DNA of 64,000 bases from Myxococcales bacterium. Lineage in GTDB: Bacteria > Myxococcota_A > Bradymonadia > UBA7976 > UBA1532. The notes below the pieces were generated by a model that had not been told where the DNA came from, did not search any database, and saw nothing but the letters and a program-made list of their open reading frames with translations. The number at the start of each line of letters is the position of its first letter. Position 1 is the stretch's first letter. The position numbers and the translations under genes were made by a program. The stretch spans positions 164,611 to 228,610 of the forward strand of contig JACKDL010000006.1 in assembly GCA_020633555.1 (NCBI GenBank). The letters are read 5' to 3'. This document shows, piece after piece, positions 35,247 to 44,070 of this stretch.

Positions 35247-37928
35247 GTGTTGGGGACCAGGGGCGCGATGTGGGTGACGCTGGCGACGCTGACACTTCCG
35301 CTGGGGCTGCGGGTGGGGGCCATGATCCTCGACGGATCGCCCCTGGGCCTGGCGGACCTGCGGGGCCTGGCGTCGGAGCTGGCGGCGGCGGCGGTGTGGA
35401 CCTGGCTGCTGCTGCAGGCCCTCCGAGTCCCCGGGGCGAAGGGCTGGATCGGGCGGGGGCTGGCGGGGCTGCTGTTCTTCGTCTGGGGCGCCACCGCCTT
35501 CGCCAACTTCGAGCATGTGCTGGCGAACGACGCCAACATCGATCCGGCCAACTTCAAGTACCTGGGTGACCCCGCCTTCGTGGAAGGTTCGGCGCTGCGG
35601 GCGACCCACCCGGTGCTGCTGGGGGTCCTGGTCGCCGCCGCGGTGCTGCTGTTCGGCTACGGCCTCTACCGCAAGCCGCAGGCGCCCCGGCGGGGGGTGG
35701 GCTGGCTGGTGGTGGCGGTGGCCGCGGTGTTCGCGCTGCCCGTCGACGAGGCGCGGCCGCGCTGGCGGCAGGAGGCGGCCACCCTGGGCCTGGCGCGGTT
35801 GACCGCAGCGGGCGCGGGCGGGGTGGCCCCGGTCACCGGCGCCTACCAGGGCGTGGCCCGGGCCCTGGCGGCCGATCTGTCGGGCGAGCCCCGCTTTGTG
35901 TTTCCGCAGTTCGAGCGGCCGCCCAACATCCTGATCGTCATGATGGAGGGCATCACCGGGGGCTACATCCCTGCGCTGGCGGCCCAGCACGGCGTCACGC
36001 TGCCCGTGAAGATGCCCAAGCTGAGCGCCCTGGCCGAGGCGCACGTGGCGGCGGCCACCGTGGTGGCCCACCAGCGCCAGACGGATCGCGGCGAATACAC
36101 CCTGCTGTGTGGCGACCTGCCCAAGCTCTCGCGCACGACCCCGAAGATGACCGACGTGGCCCAGCGCGGGCCCACCCGGCGCTGCCTGCCCGATCTGTTG
36201 CGCGCCCGGGGCTACCAGACCGTGTACCTGCAGCCCGCGCCCATGGCCTTCATGCTGAAGGACCAGTTCATGGCCAAGGTGGGCTTCGACGACAGCCGCG
36301 GCGCCGACTTCTTCCAGCAGGGTTATGAGAAGGGCGGCTGGGGCATCGACGACAAGGCCTTCTTCGAGCAGTCGCTGGCGGTGCTCGAAGAGAAGCACGC
36401 CAAGGGGCCGTGGATGGCGGCGCTGATGACCGTGGGCACCCACCACCCGCTGCTGGTGCCCCAGAGCTTCCCGGGCCCGAAAGACGAGGACGAGTTCGCC
36501 CGGGCGGCGCGCTACACCGACGAGGCGCTGGACCAGCTCATCGCGGGCCTGCGGGCCAAGGGCATGTTGGCGAACACGGTGGTGATCGTGACCTCGGACG
36601 AGGCCCGCGGGATCCATGAAGAGTACGAGGGCATCACCCGCACGATCAGCCAGAACTGGGGCTTCGTGGTGGCCCTGCTGCCCAAGGGCGAGCGGGCGAT
36701 GATCACCGAGCCGGTGGCCCTGAGTGACGTGGCGCTGTCGCTGCTGGACTACACCGGGCAGACCGACGGGGCCGCCGAGCTGGTGGGGCGGTCGCTGTTC
36801 CGGCGCTACCCCACGCCGCGGGCCATCGCCTTCGCCAACATCTTCCAGCGGCGCGCCTTCTACCTGGACGAGGCCCTGGGGCTGACCATCTGCCCCGAGG
36901 ACTTCCGCGGGTGTCGGCAGTTCAGCCGTGACGACGCGAAGGTGTTCGGGCCCGGCTGGCGGGACGGCGGGCGCGACCGCAGCCGGCGCCTGCAGCAGGT
37001 GGTGGCCTGGTCGGCGCTCGACACCCGCGAGGCTCGGTCGGGCGGGGCGTCGCTGGTGCAACTGAACAAGGGGCTGGTGCCCATCACCCGCGACAGCGGC
37101 TGGGGCATGTATCTGTTCGGGGGGCAGTTTCTGTATGCCGACGCGGGCCAGAAGGCCGTGGTGGACGTGGACGTGGAGGTGGAGGGCGAGGGGGCGGTGG
37201 TGCAGCTCTCCAGCGAGCTGAACGTGGAGTACGAGGACCGCTACAAGGTCCCCGAGCTGCCGCCCCTGTTCGAGGGCGACCGCCTGCGGCTGCGCTACAG
37301 CTACACCCAGCCCGGACCGCTGAAGCGGGTGGACGCCGAGATGTTCGCGAAGCGGCTGCTGGCGCTGCCGACGCGGCTGATCGTGCACCGCGCCGAGGTG
37401 CGCTTCGTGCCGCTGGCCGAGGGCGAGGACGAGGCCGCCGGGGCCGCCCTCGAGCTGCTGGAGGTGTCGCGCCGGGATGGGGAAGGGGCCTGGCACCCGC
37501 TGGCGAAGGCGCCCCGGGAGACCACGCGGGACTCGGTGTTCGCCGCCCCGAGCTACCGCTTCCGCCCCTGTGTTCAGCGGGACGCCGGCGGTGCCCTGCG
37601 GGCCGTGGGTTGTCAGGCCGATCGGGTGGTGCTGGGGCCCTACCGGCACGCGCCGCCCAAGAGCCTGGCCAACGCCCGGTACCGGGTGCGCATCACTGAG
37701 GGCAAGGGCCAGGCGTGGGTGAACCTGGTGTCGCGCTGGGGCCGGGTGCGCCACCGCACCGGGGTGAAGCTGGCCGTCGAGGCCGGGCAAGAGGTGGAGC
37801 TGAAGGCGAGCGCCCACCTGGCTGACGTGGCGCATGGCCTGGAGGCCCAGCTCGAGATCAAGCCCGAGGGGAAGTCGACGCTGAGCTTCGAGGTGCTCGA
37901 GGGCGAGCTGACGGTGACGCCGCGCTGA
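35247..37928 (+). CDS. LtaS-like membrane phosphatase/sulfatase-superfamily protein
   Basis: An 893-aa inner-membrane protein with five hydrophobic segments (about residues 8-175), then a large extracytoplasmic alkaline-phosphatase-superfamily domain as in lipoteichoic acid synthase or OpgB-type phosphoglycerol transferases. Visible are PNILIVMMEG (first metal ligand Glu), QTDRGEYTLLCG (Thr nucleophile), MTVGTHHP, and TSDEARG where the family normally has D-H-G. The second metal-site His is thus Glu here. The C-terminal 300 residues are an extra beta-rich part. GTG 35247 follows GGAG with 6-nt spacing, and ATG 35268 is an alternative. It probably modifies periplasmic glycans or lipids, with the substrate unknown. 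Confidence 0.75.
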   Translation: MLGTRGAMWVTLATLTLPLGLRVGAMILDGSPLGLADLRGLASELAAAAVWTWLLLQALRVPGAKGWIGRGLAGLLFFVWGATAFANFEHVLANDANIDPANFKYLGDPAFVEGSALRATHPVLLGVLVAAAVLLFGYGLYRKPQAPRRGVGWLVVAVAAVFALPVDEARPRWRQEAATLGLARLTAAGAGGVAPVTGAYQGVARALAADLSGEPRFVFPQFERPPNILIVMMEGITGGYIPALAAQHGVTLPVKMPKLSALAEAHVAAATVVAHQRQTDRGEYTLLCGDLPKLSRTTPKMTDVAQRGPTRRCLPDLLRARGYQTVYLQPAPMAFMLKDQFMAKVGFDDSRGADFFQQGYEKGGWGIDDKAFFEQSLAVLEEKHAKGPWMAALMTVGTHHPLLVPQSFPGPKDEDEFARAARYTDEALDQLIAGLRAKGMLANTVVIVTSDEARGIHEEYEGITRTISQNWGFVVALLPKGERAMITEPVALSDVALSLLDYTGQTDGAAELVGRSLFRRYPTPRAIAFANIFQRRAFYLDEALGLTICPEDFRGCRQFSRDDAKVFGPGWRDGGRDRSRRLQQVVAWSALDTREARSGGASLVQLNKGLVPITRDSGWGMYLFGGQFLYADAGQKAVVDVDVEVEGEGAVVQLSSELNVEYEDRYKVPELPPLFEGDRLRLRYSYTQPGPLKRVDAEMFAKRLLALPTRLIVHRAEVRFVPLAEGEDEAAGAALELLEVSRRDGEGAWHPLAKAPRETTRDSVFAAPSYRFRPCVQRDAGGALRAVGCQADRVVLGPYRHAPPKSLANARYRVRITEGKGQAWVNLVSRWGRVRHRTGVKLAVEAGQEVELKASAHLADVAHGLEAQLEIKPEGKSTLSFEVLEGELTVTPR

Positions 37929-37945
37929 CCGGCGCGCGGTGGACC

Positions 37946-40036
37946 TCAGTCGCGCAGGTCCACCTTCCCGCCCCGCGTCTGGCTCAGATACTGCTGCAGG
38001 GCCGCCTGCAGGTGCCGCGCGGCGCCGGGGGCGAAGTGGTCCTTCGGGTGCTGGCTGACCTCGTGCTGGTCGAACAGCCAGGTCACGTTGCGCACCCGGT
38101 CCTTGACCAGCATCTGCTTGCCATCGAAGGCGCCCACCATGTCGGTGACGGCGCGCTTGTTCCGGTTGAAGCGCCAGGTGTCGGTGAGCAGCACCCGCTC
38201 GGTGGGCGGCGCCGCGAGCAGGGCCGCCAGATCCTGGCCGTCCAAGGCGCCGCCGGCCGGGGTGCCGGTGGCGGCCAGGATGGTGGGGGCCAGGTCCACC
38301 AGGCTGACCAGGCGGTCGGTGTGGCCGCGCTCGAAGCCCGGGCCGCGGATGAACAGCGGGATGCGCACCAGGGCCTCCTGCAGGCCGGTGCCGTGCAGGC
38401 GCCGCTTGTCGTGGAACAGCTCGCCGTGGTCCGAGGTGAGGATCACCAGCAGGGGGGTCTCGGCGGCCACCTGGGTCAGCACGGCCAGCAGGCGGCCCAC
38501 GTGGGCGTCGTTGAAGCGCACCTCGTGGTCGTACTCGGCGTCGACGCCCTCACCGAAGGCCCACTTGTTGGTGTGCCGGCTCGACGGGCTGTGCGGGCCG
38601 AAGTAGTGGACCCACATGAAGAAGGGCTTACCCTCGGGGCGCGCCTTCAGGGCCTCGAGCGCGAGCTGGGTGGTGCCCTGATCGGTGCGGGAACGGGGCG
38701 GCAGCTCGTCCACCAGCCGGTAGTCGGTGAAGCCGCGCTCCGCGCCCAGGCCCTTGTCGAAGAAGCTCGAGTAGCCGTCATCGACGGCGGCCGCCGTGTG
38801 CATGCCGCGGCCCTGCAGGCGCTCCGCCAGGGGCGGGCGGGGATCCTCCAGCGGCAGACCGAACATCAGCTTCAGGCGCTCGCCTTCCTGGAGCTGCTCC
38901 AGCTCGTGGATGCGGATCAGCCGGAAGCGCGTGGTCTCGGCCAGACGGGTCCACTGCAGGCGGCGGGGGTACACACCGCGCATGAGGCTGCTGATGGCCA
39001 GCGAGGTCCAGGCGCCGGTGGTGTAGGCCCGGTCGAAGCGCAGGGCGTCGCGGGCCCAGCGCTCGATGCGCGGGGTGGTCTTGCGCTCGTAGCCGTAGGC
39101 GCTCATGCGGTCGGGGCGCAGGGTGTCGACGGTGATGAGCACCACGCTCACGGGCGCCGGGGCCTGGGCGCCCGGCGCCGCGCCTGCGCCGACGAGGGTG
39201 GGATCGGCCTGAAGATCCCCTTCAAAGTCGCCGACTTCGGGATCCAACGGGGCCCGGTCGCCGCCGCCCAACAGGTGCGACAGGCCGTCGCCGTCCACGT
39301 CGGTCCAGGCCCGCAGGGTGTCGAGCGCCAGGGCCGACATGGGCTGCCGGGCCAGCACCGACAGGGTGCGCGGGGCGTCGTGGTGCAGGCCGATGAAGGC
39401 GCCGAGGGTCGCCACGCCGGTGAGCGCGGCCGCGGCAAACAGCACCCGGCCCCGGAGCCAGGGGCGCCCCGCCGCGGCGCGGAGCGCTCCGGCCAGGCCC
39501 CACCAGGCAACGGCCTGCAGGGCCAGGTGCGCGTCCGGGTACACGCCCACGAACCGGCTGCGGTCCAGGTGCAGGGCCACCGCCGCGCCGATGCCCAGGC
39601 CGGCCACGGTGAGGCTCCGCCAGCGAGGCGAGCGCAAGAGCCATGGGCCGCCCGTGCGCGCCGGCGCGGACAGGCCCGCCAGGAGGCCCAGGCCAGCGCC
39701 GCCCAGGAAGCTGGCCAGCAGGGTGAGCTGGGCCAGCCGCCGGTACGGGCTGTCGAGGCGGGTCCAGGCCCCGAGCGCGTCGGCGAGCCAGGCCCCGGCG
39801 CCCACGCCCAGGCCCGTGAAGACCAACAGCGCGGCCCAGCGGGGCAGGCGGGCCGTCCCGCGCTCCAGCAGGTCCAGCAGCAGGCCCACCACGGCGCCCA
39901 GCGTCGCCCCCAGGGCCGCGCCGGCCGCCACCCCGTCCACGCCCCCGCCGCCGAAGGCACCGTCGAGCCCGCAGAGCACCGCTCCGGCCAGGGCGGCGGC
40001 GGTCCACCAGCGGGGGGTCAAGTCGGGGATGGGCAC
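37946..40036 (-). CDS. Membrane-anchored sulfatase-family hydrolase
   Basis: A 696-aa protein with about seven N-terminal hydrophobic segments (to about residue 225), an acidic calcium-loop-like patch DVDGDGLSHLLGGGD, then a sulfatase domain. The domain has VVLITVDTLRPDRMSAYGY (metal Asp), AYTTGAWTSLAISSLMRG (nucleophile region with Thr or Ser rather than the CxPxR formylglycine motif), HYFGPHSP, ILTSDHGELFHD and LHGTGLQEALVRIP. Lack of CxPxR favours a phosphoethanolamine-type or otherwise atypical hydrolase over a formylglycine sulfatase. GTG 40036 has a ribosome site that is unusually close. It is convergent with the LtaS-like gene and follows the phosphoesterase gene by 36 bp. Confidence 0.78.
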   Translation of the reverse strand: MPIPDLTPRWWTAAALAGAVLCGLDGAFGGGGVDGVAAGAALGATLGAVVGLLLDLLERGTARLPRWAALLVFTGLGVGAGAWLADALGAWTRLDSPYRRLAQLTLLASFLGGAGLGLLAGLSAPARTGGPWLLRSPRWRSLTVAGLGIGAAVALHLDRSRFVGVYPDAHLALQAVAWWGLAGALRAAAGRPWLRGRVLFAAAALTGVATLGAFIGLHHDAPRTLSVLARQPMSALALDTLRAWTDVDGDGLSHLLGGGDRAPLDPEVGDFEGDLQADPTLVGAGAAPGAQAPAPVSVVLITVDTLRPDRMSAYGYERKTTPRIERWARDALRFDRAYTTGAWTSLAISSLMRGVYPRRLQWTRLAETTRFRLIRIHELEQLQEGERLKLMFGLPLEDPRPPLAERLQGRGMHTAAAVDDGYSSFFDKGLGAERGFTDYRLVDELPPRSRTDQGTTQLALEALKARPEGKPFFMWVHYFGPHSPSSRHTNKWAFGEGVDAEYDHEVRFNDAHVGRLLAVLTQVAAETPLLVILTSDHGELFHDKRRLHGTGLQEALVRIPLFIRGPGFERGHTDRLVSLVDLAPTILAATGTPAGGALDGQDLAALLAAPPTERVLLTDTWRFNRNKRAVTDMVGAFDGKQMLVKDRVRNVTWLFDQHEVSQHPKDHFAPGAARHLQAALQQYLSQTRGGKVDLRD

Positions 40037-40072
40037 CTCCAGTCCGCCGCCCTTGTAGCGAGGTCGTGACGG

Positions 40073-40738
40073 CTAGGCAACAGGCGGGCGGGGCGTCACG
40101 GCCAGCAGGTTGTGGCGGCGGGCGGAGTTGTACAGGGGGACCGGGCCGACCCACTGCGGCCCTTCGGTGCCCCGCTCGTGGATGTGGCCACACAGGTGGG
40201 CCTGGATGCCCTGGCTGGTCTGCAGCGCCTCGGCCAGACCGGGCAGGCCCCAGGCCGGCTTGTGCGACCAGGGGCCGCTGGGCGGGGCGTGGGTCATGAG
40301 CACGTCGGGGGCCAGCCGCACCATGCCGCGCACGAGCGTCGCCAGGGCCGCCGGATCGCGCTGGCGGGGGAAGTAGTCGCGGGCGATGACCGGCGTGTCG
40401 GCGAAGCCAGCGAACCGCAAGCCCAGCACCTCGGCGCACTGGTGAACGCCCACGTGGTGGGCGTCGATGAGGCCGCCGAACTCGTAGTGGTCGTGGTTGC
40501 CGTAGCACAGCACCACGGGTCGGTCGGCCAGGGCCAGGCGCAGCCGGCGGGCCACCGAACCGTCGGCCCACCAGGCTTGCTGGCGATCGAAGTTGGCCCG
40601 CGCGCCCTCGCGCCAGCGATCGGGCTGCAGGTCGCCGGTGTCCACCCACAGGTCGTAGTCCGGGCGCGACAGCAGCGCGCACAGGCGGTCAATCTCGCCG
40701 TGGACGTCGCTGGTGTGGAGGATCTTGACCGGATTCAT
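40073..40738 (-). CDS. Calcineurin-like metallophosphoesterase
   Basis: A 221-aa soluble enzyme with all five metallophosphoesterase blocks: ILHTSDVHGEI (D-x-H), VDTGDLQ (GD), CYGNHDHY (GNHD), DVLMTHAPP and HLCGHIHE (GHxH). It should use a two-metal centre to hydrolyse a phosphomonoester or diester, with the substrate unknown. It lies 47 bp downstream of the kinase gene of the triad and 36 bp upstream of the sulfatase gene on the same strand, so it may be co-transcribed with either. Confidence 0.88.
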   Translation of the reverse strand: MNPVKILHTSDVHGEIDRLCALLSRPDYDLWVDTGDLQPDRWREGARANFDRQQAWWADGSVARRLRLALADRPVVLCYGNHDHYEFGGLIDAHHVGVHQCAEVLGLRFAGFADTPVIARDYFPRQRDPAALATLVRGMVRLAPDVLMTHAPPSGPWSHKPAWGLPGLAEALQTSQGIQAHLCGHIHERGTEGPQWVGPVPLYNSARRHNLLAVTPRPPVA

Positions 40739-40785
40739 GGTGCAACTTTGCAGTCATGCTGTGCGGTCGTCAATGCAGCGGGGCA

Positions 40786-42438
40786 TCAGCGCAGGGTGAG
40801 CGCGTACACCGTGTCGCCCTGCACGGCCCCCACCCCATCGCCCAGGCGGGTGAGGGTGGCGCCCTTGCCCAGCTCGTCGGCCGGCACGGCCCGCCGGCCC
40901 GGCGCTCGGGGCGCGCTGGGCAGCACGCTCAGCCCGTCGGCGTCGAGCACCACCGCGATGCCCCGATCCAAGGTCACCAGCTCGCACTCCGCGGGCGCGG
41001 CGCTGTCCTGCATGTCGGGGGCGCCGGCGCCCAGGCGGGCCAGGATCCGCCGCGGCCCCCCAGGGGTGTGCAGCCCCACCACCAGCACCGGGCCATCGGC
41101 GCGGGCGTCCACCACGCGGCCGGCGGGCAGCGGCACCGGCACCACCTGACCGGGCGCCAGGGACACCAGGGCCTGCGCCCCCTGCGGCAGGCGCTCGACG
41201 GCCACGCCGTCGAACAGCTCGGTGGCGGCGGGGCGCACCCGGGCCAGCACGCGGGGGGCGGCCAGCAGAGTGTCGCCCACCGGGTGCAGCCGCACCTCGA
41301 CCAGGTGGCCGCCGGACAGGGCCAGCAGGCGGCCGTCGCGGGTGGCGGTGACGGCCTGGGCGGCCAGGTCGCTGGGCACCGGGGCCCGGCGCTGGGCGTC
41401 GAACAGGTGCAGCCGGCCGGCCGCCACGTGGGCGATGACCGGGCGGTGATCGCGGCCCGCGAAGCCGATGGCCACCGGGCCGGGCGGGCGCGGGCCCACC
41501 TTGCGCCGGTCCACCCACACGCCGTCCTCGGCCACCACCACCAAGGTGCCCAGGTGCTCGACGGCCCGCAGGATGGGGCTGGGCGCCTGCCATACGGCGC
41601 GCACGGTGAGCGACCGGCCGTCGGTGAGCGCGGCCACCGTGGGGGCGACGCCCGGAAGCACCGGGGGCGGCGGAGTGCGCAGGCCCCGCTGGAACACCGC
41701 CTCGTACCAGGCCCGCAGGTCGGCGGGGATGCTCCCCAGCGGGCGGGCGGCGGGCGGGCACTTGACCTGTGGGTCGAACACCGAGGCGTTGGCCTGCATG
41801 CGGGCGTCCAGGCCCTTCAGGGTGGGGTGGCTGCCCTTGTAGGGGTGCACGCCCAAGAAGAGCTGGCAGGTGATCACCGCCCAGGCGAACCAGTCGGTGC
41901 CCACGTCGAAGCGGGTGGCGTGGCGGTCGCGCACGCTGTCCAGGATGGCGGTGGCCGGGTGGCCGGGGGTCTGCCAGGAGTCCACGTCGATGAGCGACAC
42001 GGACTGGAAGCCGGCGCCCACCAGCACGTTCAGCTCGTTCAGGTCCACCACCAGCACGCCATGGGCGTGCACATGGGCGAGGGCTTGCCGCAGGGCCTCG
42101 GCGATCAGCGCGTCGTGCTTGGGCGTCAGGCCGTGGCGCTGGCGGAAGCCCTTGTTGAACAAGCGGCACAGCGGGTGGGCGCCGTCCACGTGGCGCATGG
42201 TGTAGCCCACGGCGTGCCGCTGGGGATCCAGCAGCACGTCCTGGGGGGTGATCACCTGCGGCGCCGTGATGCGGGCCAGGGCCGCCAGCTTGTCGGCGGG
42301 CGGGGCGCCGGCGGGATCGTGGTAGAGCTTGTAGGCCACGCCGTCCTTGGCGAAGACCTTGCCCTCGCCGCCCTGCGCCACGAAGGCGTCGGGCCCCAGG
42401 GTGACGGCGGCGCCGGTGGACTTCAGGAAGACCTGCAT
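40786..42438 (-). CDS. Protein kinase-like component of a vWA/PP2C/kinase triad
   Basis: A 550-aa protein. Residues 1-250 form a kinase-like domain: Gly-rich loop GGEGKVF (23-29), Lys37 in AYKLYH, catalytic-loop VVDLNELNVLV with Asp132 and Asn137, and a DFG equivalent LIDVDSW (Asp151/153). Residues 270-550 are repetitive beta strands (LHLFDAQRR, LLALSGGHL, VLVVGLHTPGG) that look like a beta-propeller. No membrane segment is seen. ATG 42438 has GAGGAGGTC ahead and lies 16 bp after the PP2C stop. The kinase-PP2C-vWA order is the TerY-P-type triad known from Ter-associated stress systems. Confidence 0.85.
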   Translation of the reverse strand: MQVFLKSTGAAVTLGPDAFVAQGGEGKVFAKDGVAYKLYHDPAGAPPADKLAALARITAPQVITPQDVLLDPQRHAVGYTMRHVDGAHPLCRLFNKGFRQRHGLTPKHDALIAEALRQALAHVHAHGVLVVDLNELNVLVGAGFQSVSLIDVDSWQTPGHPATAILDSVRDRHATRFDVGTDWFAWAVITCQLFLGVHPYKGSHPTLKGLDARMQANASVFDPQVKCPPAARPLGSIPADLRAWYEAVFQRGLRTPPPPVLPGVAPTVAALTDGRSLTVRAVWQAPSPILRAVEHLGTLVVVAEDGVWVDRRKVGPRPPGPVAIGFAGRDHRPVIAHVAAGRLHLFDAQRRAPVPSDLAAQAVTATRDGRLLALSGGHLVEVRLHPVGDTLLAAPRVLARVRPAATELFDGVAVERLPQGAQALVSLAPGQVVPVPLPAGRVVDARADGPVLVVGLHTPGGPRRILARLGAGAPDMQDSAAPAECELVTLDRGIAVVLDADGLSVLPSAPRAPGRRAVPADELGKGATLTRLGDGVGAVQGDTVYALTLR

Positions 42439-42454
42439 GGCGACCTCCTCGGGT

Positions 42455-43255
42455 TCAGTTGGCCCCGTCCGTGGGTGCGTCGGGGCAGGCGATCATCGCC
42501 ACGCCCAGGTCGTCGAAGGGCCGCCAGCCCAGGGCGGTCCAGCGGTCGAGGGCCCGCCGGGCCCTGCGCTGCACGAACTGCCCGTGGGCGAAGGGGATCG
42601 CGAGCAGATCCCCAATAATCTCGGGCACCTCGACGGGCGTGTAGGTGCGGCTGGTCTCGCTGACGGCGGGCTGGCGCACCTGCTCGACCCCGTCGCTGAA
42701 CAGCGCCACCAGGTCGATGTCGGCCCAGTGAAAGCGCCAGGTCAGCGGGTCGAAGCCAGGGGCGTCGGTCACCTCGACCGGGCCCCCGGGGCCCTCGGCG
42801 TGCACCTGCCGAGCGTCGCCGAAGGCGGCGCGCCAGGCCTCGCGGCGGGCCGCGTCCAGCCCATAGGCCGGGTAGGGCGGGGCCCCCGCGGGGCACACCA
42901 CCCGCCACCAGCGCAGGGCCTGGGTGTGGCGGTCGCGCACCGCCAGCATCCCGTCGCCCGCCACCGTCACCGTGACGCCCTGGGCGTCGGCCTCGGCGGT
43001 CAGCCGGGTGGCGTCCAGGGCCTCGACGGGCAGCTCCAGCGCCTGCCGCCAGGCGTCCACCCGGGCCACGGGGTGCCCCAGCACGGCCCCCCGGGCCAGG
43101 AGCTGGGCGCCCACGTGGGTCAGCGCCGACGACGAGCAGCCGTCGCAGACCACCGCCAGGGTGCCGTCGGGCCGCGCCGCCGCCGCGTCCTCGCAGGCGG
43201 CGTGCTGGCGGCCGCCTGCGGTCCAGGCGTCGGCGATGAGGGCGGGGCGGGCCAT
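42455..43255 (-). CDS. PP2C-type protein phosphatase of the triad
   Basis: A 266-aa PP2C-fold protein serine/threonine phosphatase. Acidic metal-binding residues appear in QHAACEDAAAA, VVCDGCSSSAL, LVALFSDGVEQV and DDLGVAMIACPD, matching the PP2C motif series. It would reverse phosphorylation by the adjacent kinase. ATG 43255 overlaps the stop of the vWA gene (ATGA), so the two are translationally coupled. No N-terminal or C-terminal extra domain is seen. Confidence 0.85.
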   Translation of the reverse strand: MARPALIADAWTAGGRQHAACEDAAAARPDGTLAVVCDGCSSSALTHVGAQLLARGAVLGHPVARVDAWRQALELPVEALDATRLTAEADAQGVTVTVAGDGMLAVRDRHTQALRWWRVVCPAGAPPYPAYGLDAARREAWRAAFGDARQVHAEGPGGPVEVTDAPGFDPLTWRFHWADIDLVALFSDGVEQVRQPAVSETSRTYTPVEVPEIIGDLLAIPFAHGQFVQRRARRALDRWTALGWRPFDDLGVAMIACPDAPTDGAN

Positions 43256-43998
43256 CAGAAGCTCAGGCTGGCCGCGCCGCCGCTGCCCAGGCTGCGGCTC
43301 TGCAGCGAGATGGAGCGCGACACGAAGTCCGCCAGCTTCGCCAGGGTGGCCTCGCGGGCGTCCTCCAGCGGCACGAACTCGGTGAAGCCCGCGTCGGCGG
43401 CGTAGCGCTTGAGCTGATCGGCCAGGCCGGCGTCGGCCATGTTCACGCCCACCAGCACGCTGATCATGCTCTCGATCTGCTCGCCAGCCACCGCGTCGCG
43501 CAGGGCCTGCTTCACCTCGGCGGCGCTGTGCACCGAGTGGTTGTCGGCGCCGTCGGTGATCACGAACACGATGCCGTTCACGTCGAAGTCGTGGGCCGTC
43601 AGCGTGGCGCCGTAGCTGGTCACCGAGGCCACCGCGTTGTGGGCGGCGTCGTGCAGGGCGGTCATGCCGCCCGCCTTCATGGACTGGGCGTAGTCCTGCG
43701 GATCGATCTCGGTGAGCGGCTTGAAGCCGTGCACCTCGTGCAGGCTGCTGTCGAAGCGGGTGACCCGCAGCAACAGGTTGTCGGCGCGGGGCGAGCGGCC
43801 GCAGGCCTTCACCACCGTGCCCACGCAGGCCTCGATGTCGCGGATGAAGCCGCCGACGCTGCCGCTGTTGTCGGCGGCGATGACCGCCAGCGTGAACTCG
43901 CTGGCGCCCAGATCCTGCAGGCGGGTGGCGCTGAAGCCGAAGTGGCTGCCGGCGATGCGGTGGCTCTTCAGGCTGGGGGCCGAGGTCAGGACGGGCAT
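43255..43998 (-). CDS. vWA-domain protein (TerY-like) of the triad
   Basis: A 247-aa von Willebrand factor A protein with a complete MIDAS: DNSGS in LAVIAADNSGSVGG, Thr in GGMTALHDA and Asp in FVITDGADN. A Mg2+-dependent protein interaction is expected. It is close to TerY proteins, which pair with PP2C and kinase partners. The C-terminus is a short Ser/Gly-rich tail without the zinc-ribbon of canonical TerY-C. ATG 43998 has GGAGG with good spacing and is preferred to the in-frame ATG 21 nt upstream. It lies 72 bp after the hydrolase gene. Confidence 0.87.
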   Translation of the reverse strand: MPVLTSAPSLKSHRIAGSHFGFSATRLQDLGASEFTLAVIAADNSGSVGGFIRDIEACVGTVVKACGRSPRADNLLLRVTRFDSSLHEVHGFKPLTEIDPQDYAQSMKAGGMTALHDAAHNAVASVTSYGATLTAHDFDVNGIVFVITDGADNHSVHSAAEVKQALRDAVAGEQIESMISVLVGVNMADAGLADQLKRYAADAGFTEFVPLEDAREATLAKLADFVSRSISLQSRSLGSGGAASLSF

Positions 43999-44070
43999 GG
44001 GAACCTCCAGAGAAATCAATGGGTTGAGGGCACATGGGCAGCGGGCGCGGGCCGGGGGCCCGGCCGGCGG

